Shown one piece after another: positions 10,764 to 22,323 of a DNA stretch of 64,000 nucleotides (position 1 is the first letter of the stretch; the number at the start of each line of letters is the position of its first letter). The notes below the pieces were generated by a model. That model did no database searches. It was not told the DNA's origin and saw nothing but the letters and a program-made list of their open reading frames with translations. A program made the translations under genes and the position numbers. Origin of the DNA: Phlyctochytrium arcticum (taxonomy: Eukaryota > Chytridiomycota > Chytridiomycetes > Chytridiales > Chytridiaceae); contig JAHLKI010000015.1 of assembly GCA_025602905.1 (NCBI GenBank), forward strand, positions 372,001 to 436,000. The letters are read 5' to 3'.

Positions 10764-11626
10764 ATGCCTGCCGGATTGCAATTACCTACTGAAATCAGTC
10801 CTCAGATTGTTGAGCATCACGTTCCAGCTCCGGGATACGGCCGGCACCACCGCCCAACGCTGTTGGCCCTTTGCTTGGTGTCTCGAGCGTGGAAGGACGT
10901 TGCGCAGCCTCACCTGTGGGCGGAAGCATTACTGCTATTTCGGAGACCGGCCAAACAGTTGGAGGCAGTTTATACTGCATTAGCCGCCAATCCACAGCTG
11001 GGACGCTTCATAAAAAAGTTGTTCTTTAATGTGTACGAGCTCGACAGTTCAACTCTTTTCTCAACTGTCGCAAGCCTTTGTCCAAACCTGTAAGTCACAA
11101 CCCTCATCGTTTTATGCCTGTAGCATTCTTGGGATCGCACTGACACGGCTTACTTTTGGTTGCGCATGATAGCAAGGTATTGAAATTGTGCTCTTCTTGC
11201 CCATTGAGTAATGAAGATTTCTACGAGCTGGCCGAGAATTGTGAGAAGCTTGTAGAGCTGACCCTGGTGGGGTGCCCAAACATAACGGCAGAAGGTTGGA
11301 TCAGAGCAGGTCCCTTTTTCAAACAACTACGCAGTCTTTATCTGCAAGACTTTCCCGATTTCGGGGACAAGGCCGTCCGTGCAATTGTCGACTCTGGCCC
11401 ACTTTTGCAAAGGGTGGTACTCTATGGCACAGATCTCACCTGTGACGAGATTTCCTACATTATGCTCAATGCACCCGCGTTGGTTGATTTTTTCATTAAA
11501 GGCAACAAGCGCATTGAACGACGAGGTTTTGAAGATATTTTGTGTCAGCGGCCAGCACGTTTGAAGGGACTGTGCGTCTGGATAGGGAAAGATCAATGTT
11601 GGTGCAACGGAAATTGGATATATTGA
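10764..11626 (+). CDS. F-box/LRR protein, array copy 4
   Basis: Exons 10764-11089 and 11173-11626, 83-nt phase-2 intron, about 259 residues. F-box with LPTEISPQIVEHHV and LVSRAWKDVAQPHLW; leucine-rich repeats in exon 2. The Q-L to S-P change in the first F-box helix and a different C-terminus (IGKDQCWCNGNWIY) set it apart from copies 2 and 3. A degraded spacer copy follows (about 11690-11845), after which the array ends. Confidence 0.85.
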
Positions 11627-12305
11627 TAGAACTCAAAAAACTACTATTCTCATTCTTTTTGTACTTGCACCATGGACCTTTTTTGATCCCTATCAGAGTA
11701 CCATTCAACCCGATTTGTTCGTATCTGCCCCTTATTTTAGTTTACTTTCACTATCCTCTTTGTTCTGGGTCTCTCTGATATCTTGGCCAGCGTTTTGGTT
11801 CTGGCGAAACCCTTCACACGTGGATTACCTCTTGTCATGACGTGTCGTTGAGTCTTGCGCTCGATGTGCCGCTACCCTCCCTACTCCAGAGATTTTGCCT
11901 TGCAAGCTGAATGCGGGCGGAGCGAGGAGTGGGATTTTCCTACGCCAAATGAGTAGGATATGTGAGAGCGAGGAGGGAGAGGAAGAATGGTAGGGAGGGA
12001 TGACAAAGAGTGAAGAGTAACGAGGCTCACAGAGCAAAGGGTTATGCACATCCAATGCCCGTTATGTACAGTGCATGGGAAAACTATTAAATTCATATAT
12101 GTCGGTCGCTGTACAGTAAGGGTATATATATATTCGAGTAAGTAGACTTCTCTACTCATCGCCAAAATGGAGCGACGTCGCAGAATGTCGTAGCACATGT
12201 TTTCCATTTCGCCGCTCTTTGCAAATCTTCCACCAGTGCCCCATCGTTTTCCTAAACTTTTTACATGAAGTTTTCTCCTAGTTCATGTGCACAAATCCAC
12301 GAAAC
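11627..12305. other. End of F-box array; no gene seen
   Basis: Contains a decayed spacer copy (about 11690-11845) with the recognisable CTCTCTGATATCTTGGCCAG block, then ~450 bases without a supported gene. This is the 3' side of the histidine kinase gene. Confidence 0.5.
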
Positions 12306-15300
12306 TTACCGAATGACTTCTTTGCTCGCCGGCTTGAGTAGGTATCCATCTGCTCCCGCGTGCATACACAACACGTAATCTTCATGCAACTATCCGTACC
12401 ATTAGTCTCACATTCCCTTCACTGTACGATTTTTCACTTACAGCATTGGCAGTCATGGTAATCACAGCCGGTCGTTGCTTCTCGGTATACGTCTCCATAA
12501 TCAGTCGTGTTGCGGTAAGTCCGTCCATGACTGGCATGGAAATGTCCATGAAGATAATGTCGGGGAGCGCTTCGTTTTTCTGGTGTAGGTCTTGGAGAAG
12601 GTCTAGGCAGACTTGTCCGTCGCCTGCCAATAGGGGTGGTTCACCGGTGAGTCGCGATAGGAGTCTCGACACCGCTTTTTGGTTGATTGGGTTGTCTATA
12701 AGGTTTGGGTTAGTACGCGCCCGAGTGAGTGACAGCGAGGAAAAAGAAAACCGACGAAGCTCAAAGGACGAGGAGGGATTTTGCTTAGCAAAGTAGAGTT
12801 TTTGGGAGTGAATTTGAAGGGGGAGGGGAGTAGGAGAGCAAAAGAGAAAGAAAAAAGAAGAGGAGAGAGACATACCTTCGACAAGCATGACTTTGATGCG
12901 TTTACCATCGGCGTCCAGACCAATGGGTCCCATCTCATCCACCACTTCCTGCAATTTAGCAGCCTGCGAGCTCTCCCTCCGTAATTGAGGCCGCCCAGCC
13001 CACACACACTGAAAATCCTCCGGATCCCTTTGTTCCAGGATCGAAAACACGTCCATTTGCAGCCGCCGAATCTTGACGGGATCCATCACAATAAAGTAGC
13101 GGGGGTTGGGTCCTGGTATAGCCGCTTCCATATTTGACAAATGGTGTTTGGTGCGTTCCCGCTTTTCGCGGGTAGAGAGGACGGCGAACGGGATGCTGGT
13201 GAGCGCGACATCCAAAAGTCGGGTCTCGGGCTCGTCAATGGGGATATCGAGTATCACCATGTCGATCGGTGGTCCACTTTGCGTGACTACATTTTCACGA
13301 ATCACGGGCGATTGACCCGTCACCCCCCGCTCTCGAATCATGTCCAGCCCTTCCTGCACCGTGTGGGCACTCACTAGGGTAGCCCCCATCCCCCTCACCC
13401 CGGCATCCATCATCTCATGCATCAATTCCCACCCACTAATCACCAAAACACAGGTCGGCCGGGTCACCTGCGGGACCGGCGCATACGGCTCCTGCTGCTC
13501 CTCATCTTCAAGACAATTCTTTTGCTCCTCCTCCGTCTGCGAAATCAACACGGCCGTAAAATAAAACGTGGCCCCTTGGCCCACTTCCGAAATGATGCCC
13601 ACCTGCCCCGACATACACTCTACTAGTCTCCGTACAATCGAGAGTCCAAGACCCGTGCCCCCATACTGCCGACTTGTACTCACATCCGCCTGCGCAAATT
13701 CTTGGAAAAGTTTTGATTGCACTTCTTGGGAAATTCCGATCCCGGTATCCGTGATACTGAATCGCAGCGGAAGCACCGGCTCGCCATCCAATTCCCAGCC
13801 GGGGTGGTATATGTCTTTGTAATTCGTGTCGAGGTCAATCCGCAAAAACACTGATCCGGATTTCGTAAACCTGAACACTAACTCAATCTCCAGCATTCAA
13901 AACTTGCTACAAAATCACGAAAAAAACTTACTTGATGGCATTGGTAAATAAGTTGATGATGACTTGGCGGAGTCGAAGGGGGTCGCCTTTGACCCATGGG
14001 TTGACGGTTGGGTCTACGTACCCTCCGAGTCGCAACCCCTTTTTCTGCGCTTGCGGGGCCATGAGATCGAGCACGTCTTCGACTTGGGTCGTGAGATTGA
14101 ATGGGATTTTTTCGAGGTGCATTTCGCCTGCTTCCAGTTTCGCCAGATCTAATTTAATTCCCGAAACGCTGGTCAAACCAAAGCATGATTTTCTTCAAAA
14201 ATGCGAGAATAGCATACCAAGAATACTATTGATCAACGCCAAAAGATTATCATTCGAACTGCGGATCGTCAACAGCAAGTCCCGCTGATCAGCCGTCAAA
14301 TCCATTTCCAAGAGCAAATGAATCATAGTAAAGTTTGCAGCGAGGGGATTGCGGATCTCGTGGCCGACTTGGCGGACCCAACTCGTTTTATGCTGCGACT
14401 CCATTTCGGCGAATTTTTGACGTGAAATGTCTTGAAATATACCCAGTACGCGACGGGCTCCATGGGGATGCTGTATCGAGAAGGAGCTTTTGGTCGTGGG
14501 AGATTTGGGTGGGACGAGTGCGTTGTTGTTGGTTGTCGAGGTAGGTTGGGACCGGTCCGCGACGAGTAATGAGCGTAGTGCAACATATCTAGGTAAAGCA
14601 CATGCCGATAACGGACCCGGATGGATCTTGAATGTGATATCCAACGGTCTCTTTTGTCGTTCGGCAAACACGGCAGCGACATTGGGTAAATCTTCCCGAT
14701 CGACGACTTTTAACCAGGCCGTAGGGTCATTTTCGAGGTCGGCTGACGGAATCCCAAACAGTAACTCAAATGCCGCCGACATGTGGACCCACCGCTCCAA
14801 CAACATTTCGGACGGATTGATCGAGGATGCGTCCCTGGGGCGCCGGAACATGGGTTGAGTTAACCGGCCCCGCGTAGCAGTCGACCCACTACTTGGGCCC
14901 CCAATCCCCTCTTCAATCTCGGGATAACTCCCCCCGGACTTGGGCACGGGCGCCAACTCGAGAATGAAAAACGCCTCATCAATTGAATCCGTCAACTGTC
15001 TAAACTTTTCCTCACTGGCTCGTAACCGCGCCTCGGCCCTCTGCAACGCTTCCACCTTTTCGCATAAATCCTGGTTGATCCCTTTCAGATTAATCTCCTT
15101 TTCGACCAGGTTGGAGACGAGGGCTTGGAGTGAAATACTCAACCGCGCGATTTCGTCCATGCCTTTGACGACGGGGATATGCGGTATCGCCGATTTTTTG
15201 CGGATGTTGTCGGCCGCGCGCGCGATGCCGACCAGGGGTGCGGTTGTAATATGTGCGACCAAGTAACTAGATCCGACCAGGACAATGCCGAAGCCGAGGT

Positions 15301-16858
15301 GGGCGAGGCCGAGGATGAGAATAAGTTTGTTGGAGAGGGCAAAGGCGGTTGACGAGAGCTTGCGGACCATGATGGTCCAGTCGAGTTTGATCCCGTATAC
15401 GCCTTGCGTAGGCGCAAACCCGGTCAGGTATTGCTCGCCGGACGGCCAATCACCAACCGTCCAACCAGTTTGTCCGGAATGGGCTAGCATGGCGGGCGAC
15501 CCAGGTCCCCTCGGTATCCTACAACCGGCACCCCGGTGTGAATACCATAAAAACGCGTGGAAAAAAAGCAAAACTTACGCATCAGTCGTATTTTCCCCGG
15601 AAACACCCTGGACCACCCCCTCTTGACTCAAAATAAAGAGCTGCAAACTAGCCCGATCGGGTAACCGCCCCATCACCTCCTTTTCAGTCACAAACGTCAT
15701 ACTCGCGTTAATATGTGCGCCAATCACACCGATTTGGGTGCCGTTTCGGTCGAATAGGGGTAGCGCAACGTCGAGGAGGCGAAGGGGTTCGGAGATGTTG
15801 AGCGCGGATTGGAGGAGGAGGGCGCCGTGGACGTCGCCTACATACCGGGGTGGATTGATAAAACTGGCATTACGGCAAGCGATAAACCAAGGACGGCCGG
15901 ATACGTCTCTGTTTTTCAGGAGCCCGTTGGCAGCGGCCTAAGAAATACATGGATTAGAAACATCCGCTCCCAAAGTCAAGAGTTGGTCCAAGTTTTTTTA
16001 CTTTGACAGTCCCATTATTATACGCAATCCCAATCCACGAATAAAGACTATACGTCGCCTTGGTCTCATCCAGCACAACCTGCAAATCGTCGGGCGTCGT
16101 ATTCGGGTCTCTGACCCAGGGCATCGAAGCAATGATCCGGATATCGCGGTACCGCCCGTACAAACTTGCGTCAATGGAGTTGGCGACCATGGCTGCATAT
16201 TCCATGAGTGAGTTGCCCGACGATGTACGGAGAAAGTTGATGCCGGTTACACCGACAATGCAGGAGGACGTGCCGAGAAATAGAATGGAGACGAGAAACA
16301 TGGCCATGGATAGCCGGCCCTACAATATTTTGAATATTACATCTTTTTTTCATGTATCGAACGATGATGGTTGCAAGTACCTTGATGGATCGACGAGGAT
16401 CAATCGTCCTCAATACTTTTTGCCACCATGCCAAATTCACCCATGACCGCACACTGGCTCCGGGCGTCACACTTTCCGACTGTACATTCGACGAAACTAA
16501 AACCTCTCTTCATTAGCTCCTCCAACTCTACCTCAAACCACAAAAATAAACTCACAAGTCATCTCTGCACTGCCATGATGATACCCAAACGCCCCGCTAT
16601 GAAAAAACAGTCAATATCTACCCACCAAAACAAATCAGCCCCGATAAGTGATCCAAACCTGAGCGGTCTTGACCCAGTAGATTTAATCGGTAATTCGAAT
16701 CCGACGGATGTCGTCCTCGCCTTTCCGGGCGCACGGCCATCAGCCATAATGTTGTCTTGTTGTTTTTGGCGCGTGAGATTTGTGCCTGTGGTATGAAGAG
16801 GGAGTTCGTTCATGTATGAGATGGGGTTGAGTATGGGAAGGATATTCGGGTTGGGCAT
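12306..16858 (-). CDS. Hybrid sensor histidine kinase with Cache-like sensor, HAMP and receiver
   Basis: Ten exons, read from the right: 16858-16659, 16596-16556, 16496-16381, 16319-16002, 15937-15579, 15518-14218, 14148-13932, 13870-12876, 12695-12442, 12389-12306. Phases agree throughout, giving about 1294 residues. Layout: cytosolic N-terminus (~120), membrane segment 1, extracytosolic Cache-like sensor (~145-405), membrane segment 2 (~410-432), HAMP and coiled coil, PAS-like region, HisKA with phospho-acceptor His in VGHEIRNPL (~731), HATPase with N box (NLFTNAIKFT) and GTGLGLS, receiver with VMLVEDN and phospho-acceptor Asp in FMDISMPVMDG. All key residues are present. It should sense an external ligand and pass phosphate to an HPt protein. 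The exact C-terminus is uncertain: TAA at 12308-12306, or a further donor at the same place. Confidence 0.85.
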
Positions 16859-17971
16859 GGCATTTGACGGAAAAGAATAAAAAATGTAAATAAGATTTAG
16901 ATGCTCTTGAAACACAATCCCAGAATCGGAGTGTAACTAAAGAACTGCATCCTTCTCCCTTTCTCTGTCACATCCCGAGACAAAAACGGAGGGCGGGTTT
17001 ACCCAACACAAAACGAAATGATGGTAGACCAAAACCTCAGTTGTTTTGATCCCCGAGTCCCCACGCACAGAGATAGAATCCACCCTCCGACAAATGAAAC
17101 CCGCGGTAAAACCCAACCTACCAAGAAACCTCATCTTGACCCCACTGGCCCAGGAAAAAAAGACTTTCACAGGAAAAAACCTGAAAGGTATTTCTTCAAC
17201 CCACAAACCATCTGATAGGTCGTCTGACTTTACTTTTATTTATCAGTTATTTTCCAAGCTTTTTAAGGATCTGACTATTTCACCCGCGCCGGTGAGGGCC
17301 GTTCCGCTGGTAAATAGAAGAGTATGGGATGGTTCCGATGTTTTGACGTTTCCATGTCTTGGGAGAGTCCTGTAAAGAAGATTAGTGGTCTAGGGGAACG
17401 TCGCGGGACCTTTCCAAAGATAGCATTTTCTGATGCAGATTTTGAGGACGTTTTCGCGATTACGTTTATTGAGTTATGATGTCGTTCACTGTCTTTGTAG
17501 GATTACCTTCCCAGAGAGGACTCTTCTTGCCGTTGCTGGCTCATCAAGAATGACGGATGGGATCGGATGAAAACATCAACCTACAGTACAGTACTGAACG
17601 GTCGCTCTCAGCGCAACCCGGGTTTTTGGCGGGAAAAATTTACGTAAGCAATGTCCGACAGGCTCCAAACCGTATATGAAAATAACACAACTGAGTATTG
17701 AAAATGATGGAAACATATCTAAGACTTTATAGGAGTGCTGTCCGCTACCTGAGACTATGTAAGAAGAGATGTGATGGCTCGAAAACCGACGTCGAAAACG
17801 CGTGAAGGAAATTCCGGGGGGGACATAAACGGCAAACTGATGAACATCCACTCGAGCAGTCAAGCTGGGGTTGAAACTGAAGATTCTACAAAGTATTTGG
17901 AAGAAGGTGAGTGATCGTTCTTGGAAGGAAAAAGCGCACAGCTCGCAAGGCACTGATGCGACACCTCTGGC
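16859..17971. other. Intergenic, no supported gene
   Basis: About 1.1 kb between the start of the histidine kinase and the 3' end of the next minus-strand gene. Several short open frames exist, but none has a recognisable motif or splice context. Confidence 0.4.
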
Positions 17972-20900
17972 TTATTTACCTTCATCACCGCGGACGGGGC
18001 TCTTGTCGATGTTCTCAGAGAAGTGTTCGATAGACTTGGTAGCAATCCATTGGTACATAGCTGCACATTGGCAGTTGAAAACCTTGCACCCACAAGCTGT
18101 CAGATCGTAGTTCAAACAATCGGTTTTCAGGAACTCTCGGACTTTGATTTTCTTGGCCTTGGTGGATGATTGTCCATTTGTAACGTCCGTTAGGGGGCTC
18201 CTCTGCGCCGGCATCGAAACACTCTGAAAACCTTCAATATCAATGTGGTTTCCCAGATTGATATATGGTTGTCGGCGCAGGGGCAAAGGCACTAGCGACT
18301 CCCTGATAGTGGCCAGTACCACCGTGGGGATTGAATCGCCGCTAGGTGAGGGAGGGTTGACCGCGGGGTTCTCTTTGTCGCCAGAGGGGACAGGAGTTGT
18401 GACAGCATTCCTGTTTCTACTGGACGGGCCTGAATTGTTCACGACCGTCTCAGTTGAAAGTAATGGCGTTGATGGCATGGGACGTGAACGAGGCGGCCTG
18501 AGAACAAGTTTATAATGCGGCAAAGCAGCAGCATAAGGAAGCTTGTCAGTTTGGCCAACAACATCGAAAGAGAAAGCAAAGAGGGTGGAAAAAAGCTCTT
18601 TGAGGTAAGCAACCATTCTGGGGACCACATCATCGGCAGCCTTCTCCAGAGGGGTTGGGGCGGAACTACGGGCCTCTCCAGAGGTCCCCGGCTCGTTCTT
18701 GATCACTGACTCTCCCTCAATCCGGAGCCACTGGCCGCCCTCGTATCGCTAACTCCCGCTCGGTCATAGCAGCAAGCTGCATCAATGCCGACTCCCCCTC
18801 ATGGCTGTGATCAGCATAGCTTTCCTGGCTACTTGCGCATTTGTGTCTTGGAAGCGTATAGCAGCCCGGAGAATGGAGTGAAAGACTTCTAAGTCCTCAC
18901 TAGAGAATGTGGAGAAAAGAAAAGCCATAACAATACCCTCCGGAAGGTGGGAAGGAAGCCTTTCGAGAAGACCAAGCTGGAAAAGAACAATGTTAACATA
19001 GTTTTTTTTCCCTAAGAGAGCGAACAAAGGGAAGAGACGCTTAAGGCACATTTTGACCTGCAAAAGGTCCCCACTTGATAACAGGTAAGGACAATCCACT
19101 GCCAGGGGAATGTGGTTGTAGCGGGTTCGTGGTTTGATGAGTGACTGCGCTACTGCGCTGCTGCGCAACGCGTCGCGCAGTACATCTTAGTGTCCTAGTG
19201 TCTCGGTGTCTTGGTGTCTTGGTGTTCCAGCCAACCACCGACGACCTTTACACGTGATGTCTTTTTTTCTTCCTTTTTCTTCTGTATAAAAGCACGTCTC
19301 GCATCTGTATTCTTGTTCTTTACACTTTTCTCTTCCTCTGCGAGAATACACTACCCGAACTCACCGCGGCCTGGGAAGCCGCATATCTGTCCATTGTCTC
19401 TCTCTCCCTCTCTCTCTTTCTTTCTAGTAGCCGACCCCGATTCCACTGCAGTGGTCTTCAAAAAGGGACAGAATTGACTCGACCATCGCCTTGCGGACAG
19501 GGGTTGCCTTGGGATTATTAGCTATGCCCAGCTTATAAGCACTCAGGAGTTCCTGACGGCATTCCTGCCAAGCTGTCATAGAAAGGGCCAGCATTGCCGT
19601 TCTGCGCTTCGGTCTCATGTTGATGGGCGCTGTATTCTCCACGTCCGGATACCCAGCGATCCAGAGGTGATGGATTATGGTCCAACCATGAACGAGGACC
19701 GCCTCCTGTACATTCAGCGCCGTATGCATGTTGTCTGGTACGGGCAAGACGTGAGGCCTGAGATCTCCATATGTGGGCGACCGTAGCAGCTTGCTAGCAT
19801 ACATCCACACGTAGAAATCATCTGCCAGAATGACGGACTTGCTGAAAGTATTGTCTTGGCCTGGATAATCAACTTTGGCTAAAAATGTCTGGATGTTATC
19901 CAGACACGGCTGCAAATCGAGGGCGCTCTTCAAAGGATTCTCATCGCTGCCGATTATATGGAAGTCCTCTTGCGATCCGGCCTTCGTAGCCATACTATAG
20001 GCGTACATCTTTTTCGACAAGATTTCACCGTTGCGGACCTCAGCGTACGTCTCTCTTTGTGGAGCGCCAAGAGATACGGGCATCCATGAAGAGTCCTGGA
20101 GAATGGAAGTCATAACATCGCCTATGTTAGGCGGGAGGGGTGGCATTTCCCGATGAAGCTTTACTGCGTAATTTGCAGTGGTTTTCGCGCTGGTGAATTT
20201 TCCAGGGGCATTCACCGCATCTGGGACAGGCCGAATCTGACACCAGTGAAAGTCATCGATTGTAATGACTAAGAGGGGATTGTTCACTAGGATGTCATTC
20301 ACTACGCGTTCTTGTGCTGAAACAATCAAGTCATTCTGGCGAGTAATTGACTTGGAAGGATGATAACACAGATTCATCCTAGACATGAATCGCTGATCAG
20401 TGTAGGACGCGGTGATGAATTCGTGGCCAAAGAATCGTTTAATGTAGTCACATTTCTGGTTCCGTAAGCTTCCGTCGTAACAAACGGAAAAAACAACCTC
20501 TCTCTTCATGCGGTCATTGTAGATGGGAGAGTATTGCTCACGGAACCCGATCATGCGCGCCTTCACGGCATATGCTCGATACTTTTGTGCGAAACCATCA
20601 ATATCGAGTAACGGGTTGCCATCAAACGGATGGTCAACCAACTCACGAAGAGCCTCCTCATACTCAGCATCCGAGTTGGGATCCACATTTGGCGCCTGAG
20701 TGGTTTCTGGGGTTGGGGTAACAGCTGCACCTGCATTTTCATTTGCATCGAGGTCGGCGATGATATTGACATTGCCAGTGTCACTCCCATCTCCATCACC
20801 ATTGAGGCCCTCGTTTGGTGCAGCATCTGCATCTGCATCTTGGATGGGTACAATGGGTGCTCGAATCAGGCCCGCTCTGTACCATCGGGCGCGGCAGGCC

Positions 20901-21223
20901 TCACAAGCCCACGGAGCGTCAATTCCGCGGCCAAGGAGGGGCTTTACACCATGCTGCTTAAGACTATCAAGTTCCGCAAAGAGCAGTTTGTGAAATCTAC
21001 TAGCACTTTTTTTCCCACAACCGATACATCCAGGATAATAGACTTGTTTGTTGCCCTTTTTCCCGGGTACCTCGTGGTACCAGACAAGGCCGCTGGCGAC
21101 CTGGCGCTATAATGGTAGTAACAAGAAGAAGTGAAAGAATAAGTGGGCTGACAACTACGGAAGGAAAAAGGCTTGTCTTTGAGATCATGAAGATGCCCAT
21201 CTCACCTTCTTCTTGGGCGGCAT
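17972..21223 (-). pseudogene. Zinc-ribbon protein of unknown multicopy family, interrupted by a solo LTR
   Basis: Read from the right: exon 21223-21206 (MPPKKK), 99-nt intron, exon 21106-19451, then a 334-bp insertion (19450-19117), resuming after one copy of a 5-bp duplication at 19111-18833, an 84-nt intron, and exon 18748-17972. Leaving out the insertion and one duplication gives 2730 nt, exactly 910 codons, with LSLFEDH running straight into IPLAVDC. The N-terminus has a CxxC...CxxC zinc ribbon (Cys 33, 36, 74, 77). Conserved strings include DDFHWCQIRPVP, NMHTALNVQEAV and EVFHSILR. I recognise the pattern as a large, often multicopy fungal family of unknown, possibly mobile-element-linked function. 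The C-terminal tail is Pro/Ser-rich. A damaged second copy lies at 24.6-25.0 kb. Confidence 0.75.
19117..19450 (+). mobile_element. Solo LTR (334 bp) with 5-bp target-site duplication
   Basis: The insert begins TGTAGCGGGTTCG and ends CGATTCCACTGCA (TG...CA ends, imperfect inverted termini). It is flanked by GTGGT at 19112-19116 and 19451-19455. Inside are an ACGCGT-rich stretch, five ~8-bp units of the GGTGTCTT type (about 19190-19230), a TATA box (TGTATAAAAG, about 19284) and a pyrimidine-rich tract, as expected for U3-R-U5 of a retrotransposon LTR. It lies in a coding exon of the surrounding gene, and the host frame is intact without it. Confidence 0.8.
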
Positions 21224-22323
21224 ACGGTTGCTTGCGCGTCGAAATTCTAAAGAACCGGTCAGAAAAGGTTGGGATAAAGTCACAGAGGCTCCTTCCCATA
21301 CCGGTTGAGGTGAGTTTCAAGAGTTTAGTTGAGGTGTGTAGCTGAAAAGATCGCGTGGAAATGGACAGATGGTGAACGAACGTTTTGCAAAAACGTACAG
21401 TATAACGACCAGGTCGGATCTGCTTACTTAATGCTACAATGACTGTGCCTCCCCATAGTAAAACCCGGGTTGCGCTGAGCGGTCGCTTGATATTGGCCGT
21501 GAGGCGACCCACTGCGTCACCCACGTGTACTTGAATTTAGAACCTCCGTAGAACCTCCTAAAACATGTAAACATGTGGTCGAAAGTCACTTCACATCTAC
21601 AATCATCCTCTCAGTCGCGTTGATCTGGAAATTGAATTTCTGGAAAACTCCGACGCTGATGTGGCGGCTGCGCCCCGCCGCATAGTTGTTTTGAAATGCC
21701 GATCCTGCCGCTCGCATCGGCCACCGGTTGATTATTTGGAATTTGATGCAAAGCACAGACGCAAAGTAAGAAGTCGTCTGGCGCAAAGTATCGTAGAAAC
21801 TCCCAAGTATCGCACGATTAAAAGTGTATGATGGATATGTAAGATGTATTTCAGAGTCCGTCGACAGAAACCGACAGAAGGCATCGAAACTTGGAAAGTC
21901 GGAGCTGAAAGCACCAGCGGAGCACCGCCATTTACGCTGCTCATCGTTGGCTAATACGATAGCTGCAAGGCGGCGATTTGATATATAAACGTCGTCGTCG
22001 TCGCCCAACCCCCTCGACCGACCCTCCGACATTCCCTCCGACATTCCCTATACTACCCCAAGATTGACCCCCGCTAATATTTTCCTGCCGAAATATCGAA
22101 CATTCGACCATTGCTTTACTTTTCCTTTTCCCAACGCGAAACACAACCCTTTATTACCGCGGCCGACTCTCTTTTCCATCAACAAAAACCTTTTGAGGAC
22201 GAGAGTATTTAATCCACATTGAATACTCAAGCTTGCTTCCCGATTTGTCTACTCAGAGCAAGTTGAGCAACCTCAACAACCACCTACCGTTCCCGCCAAT
22301 TTATTGCCAACAACCCTCCCAGG
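21224..22323. other. Intergenic, no supported gene
   Basis: About 1.1 kb between divergent genes. It holds the promoter of the zinc-ribbon gene on the left and of the OSBP gene on the right. Short open frames are present, but none has homology I recognise. Confidence 0.4.

Noticed and set aside
12696..12875. Long in-frame reading through the receiver-domain region
   Set aside because: A 180-nt intron is needed: reading through breaks the VEDNPINQ motif, and GTATGT and CTAACCC...TATAG signals are present.
17040..17375. Small open frames between the histidine kinase and the zinc-ribbon gene
   Set aside because: Short, overlapping in several frames, no splice or motif support.
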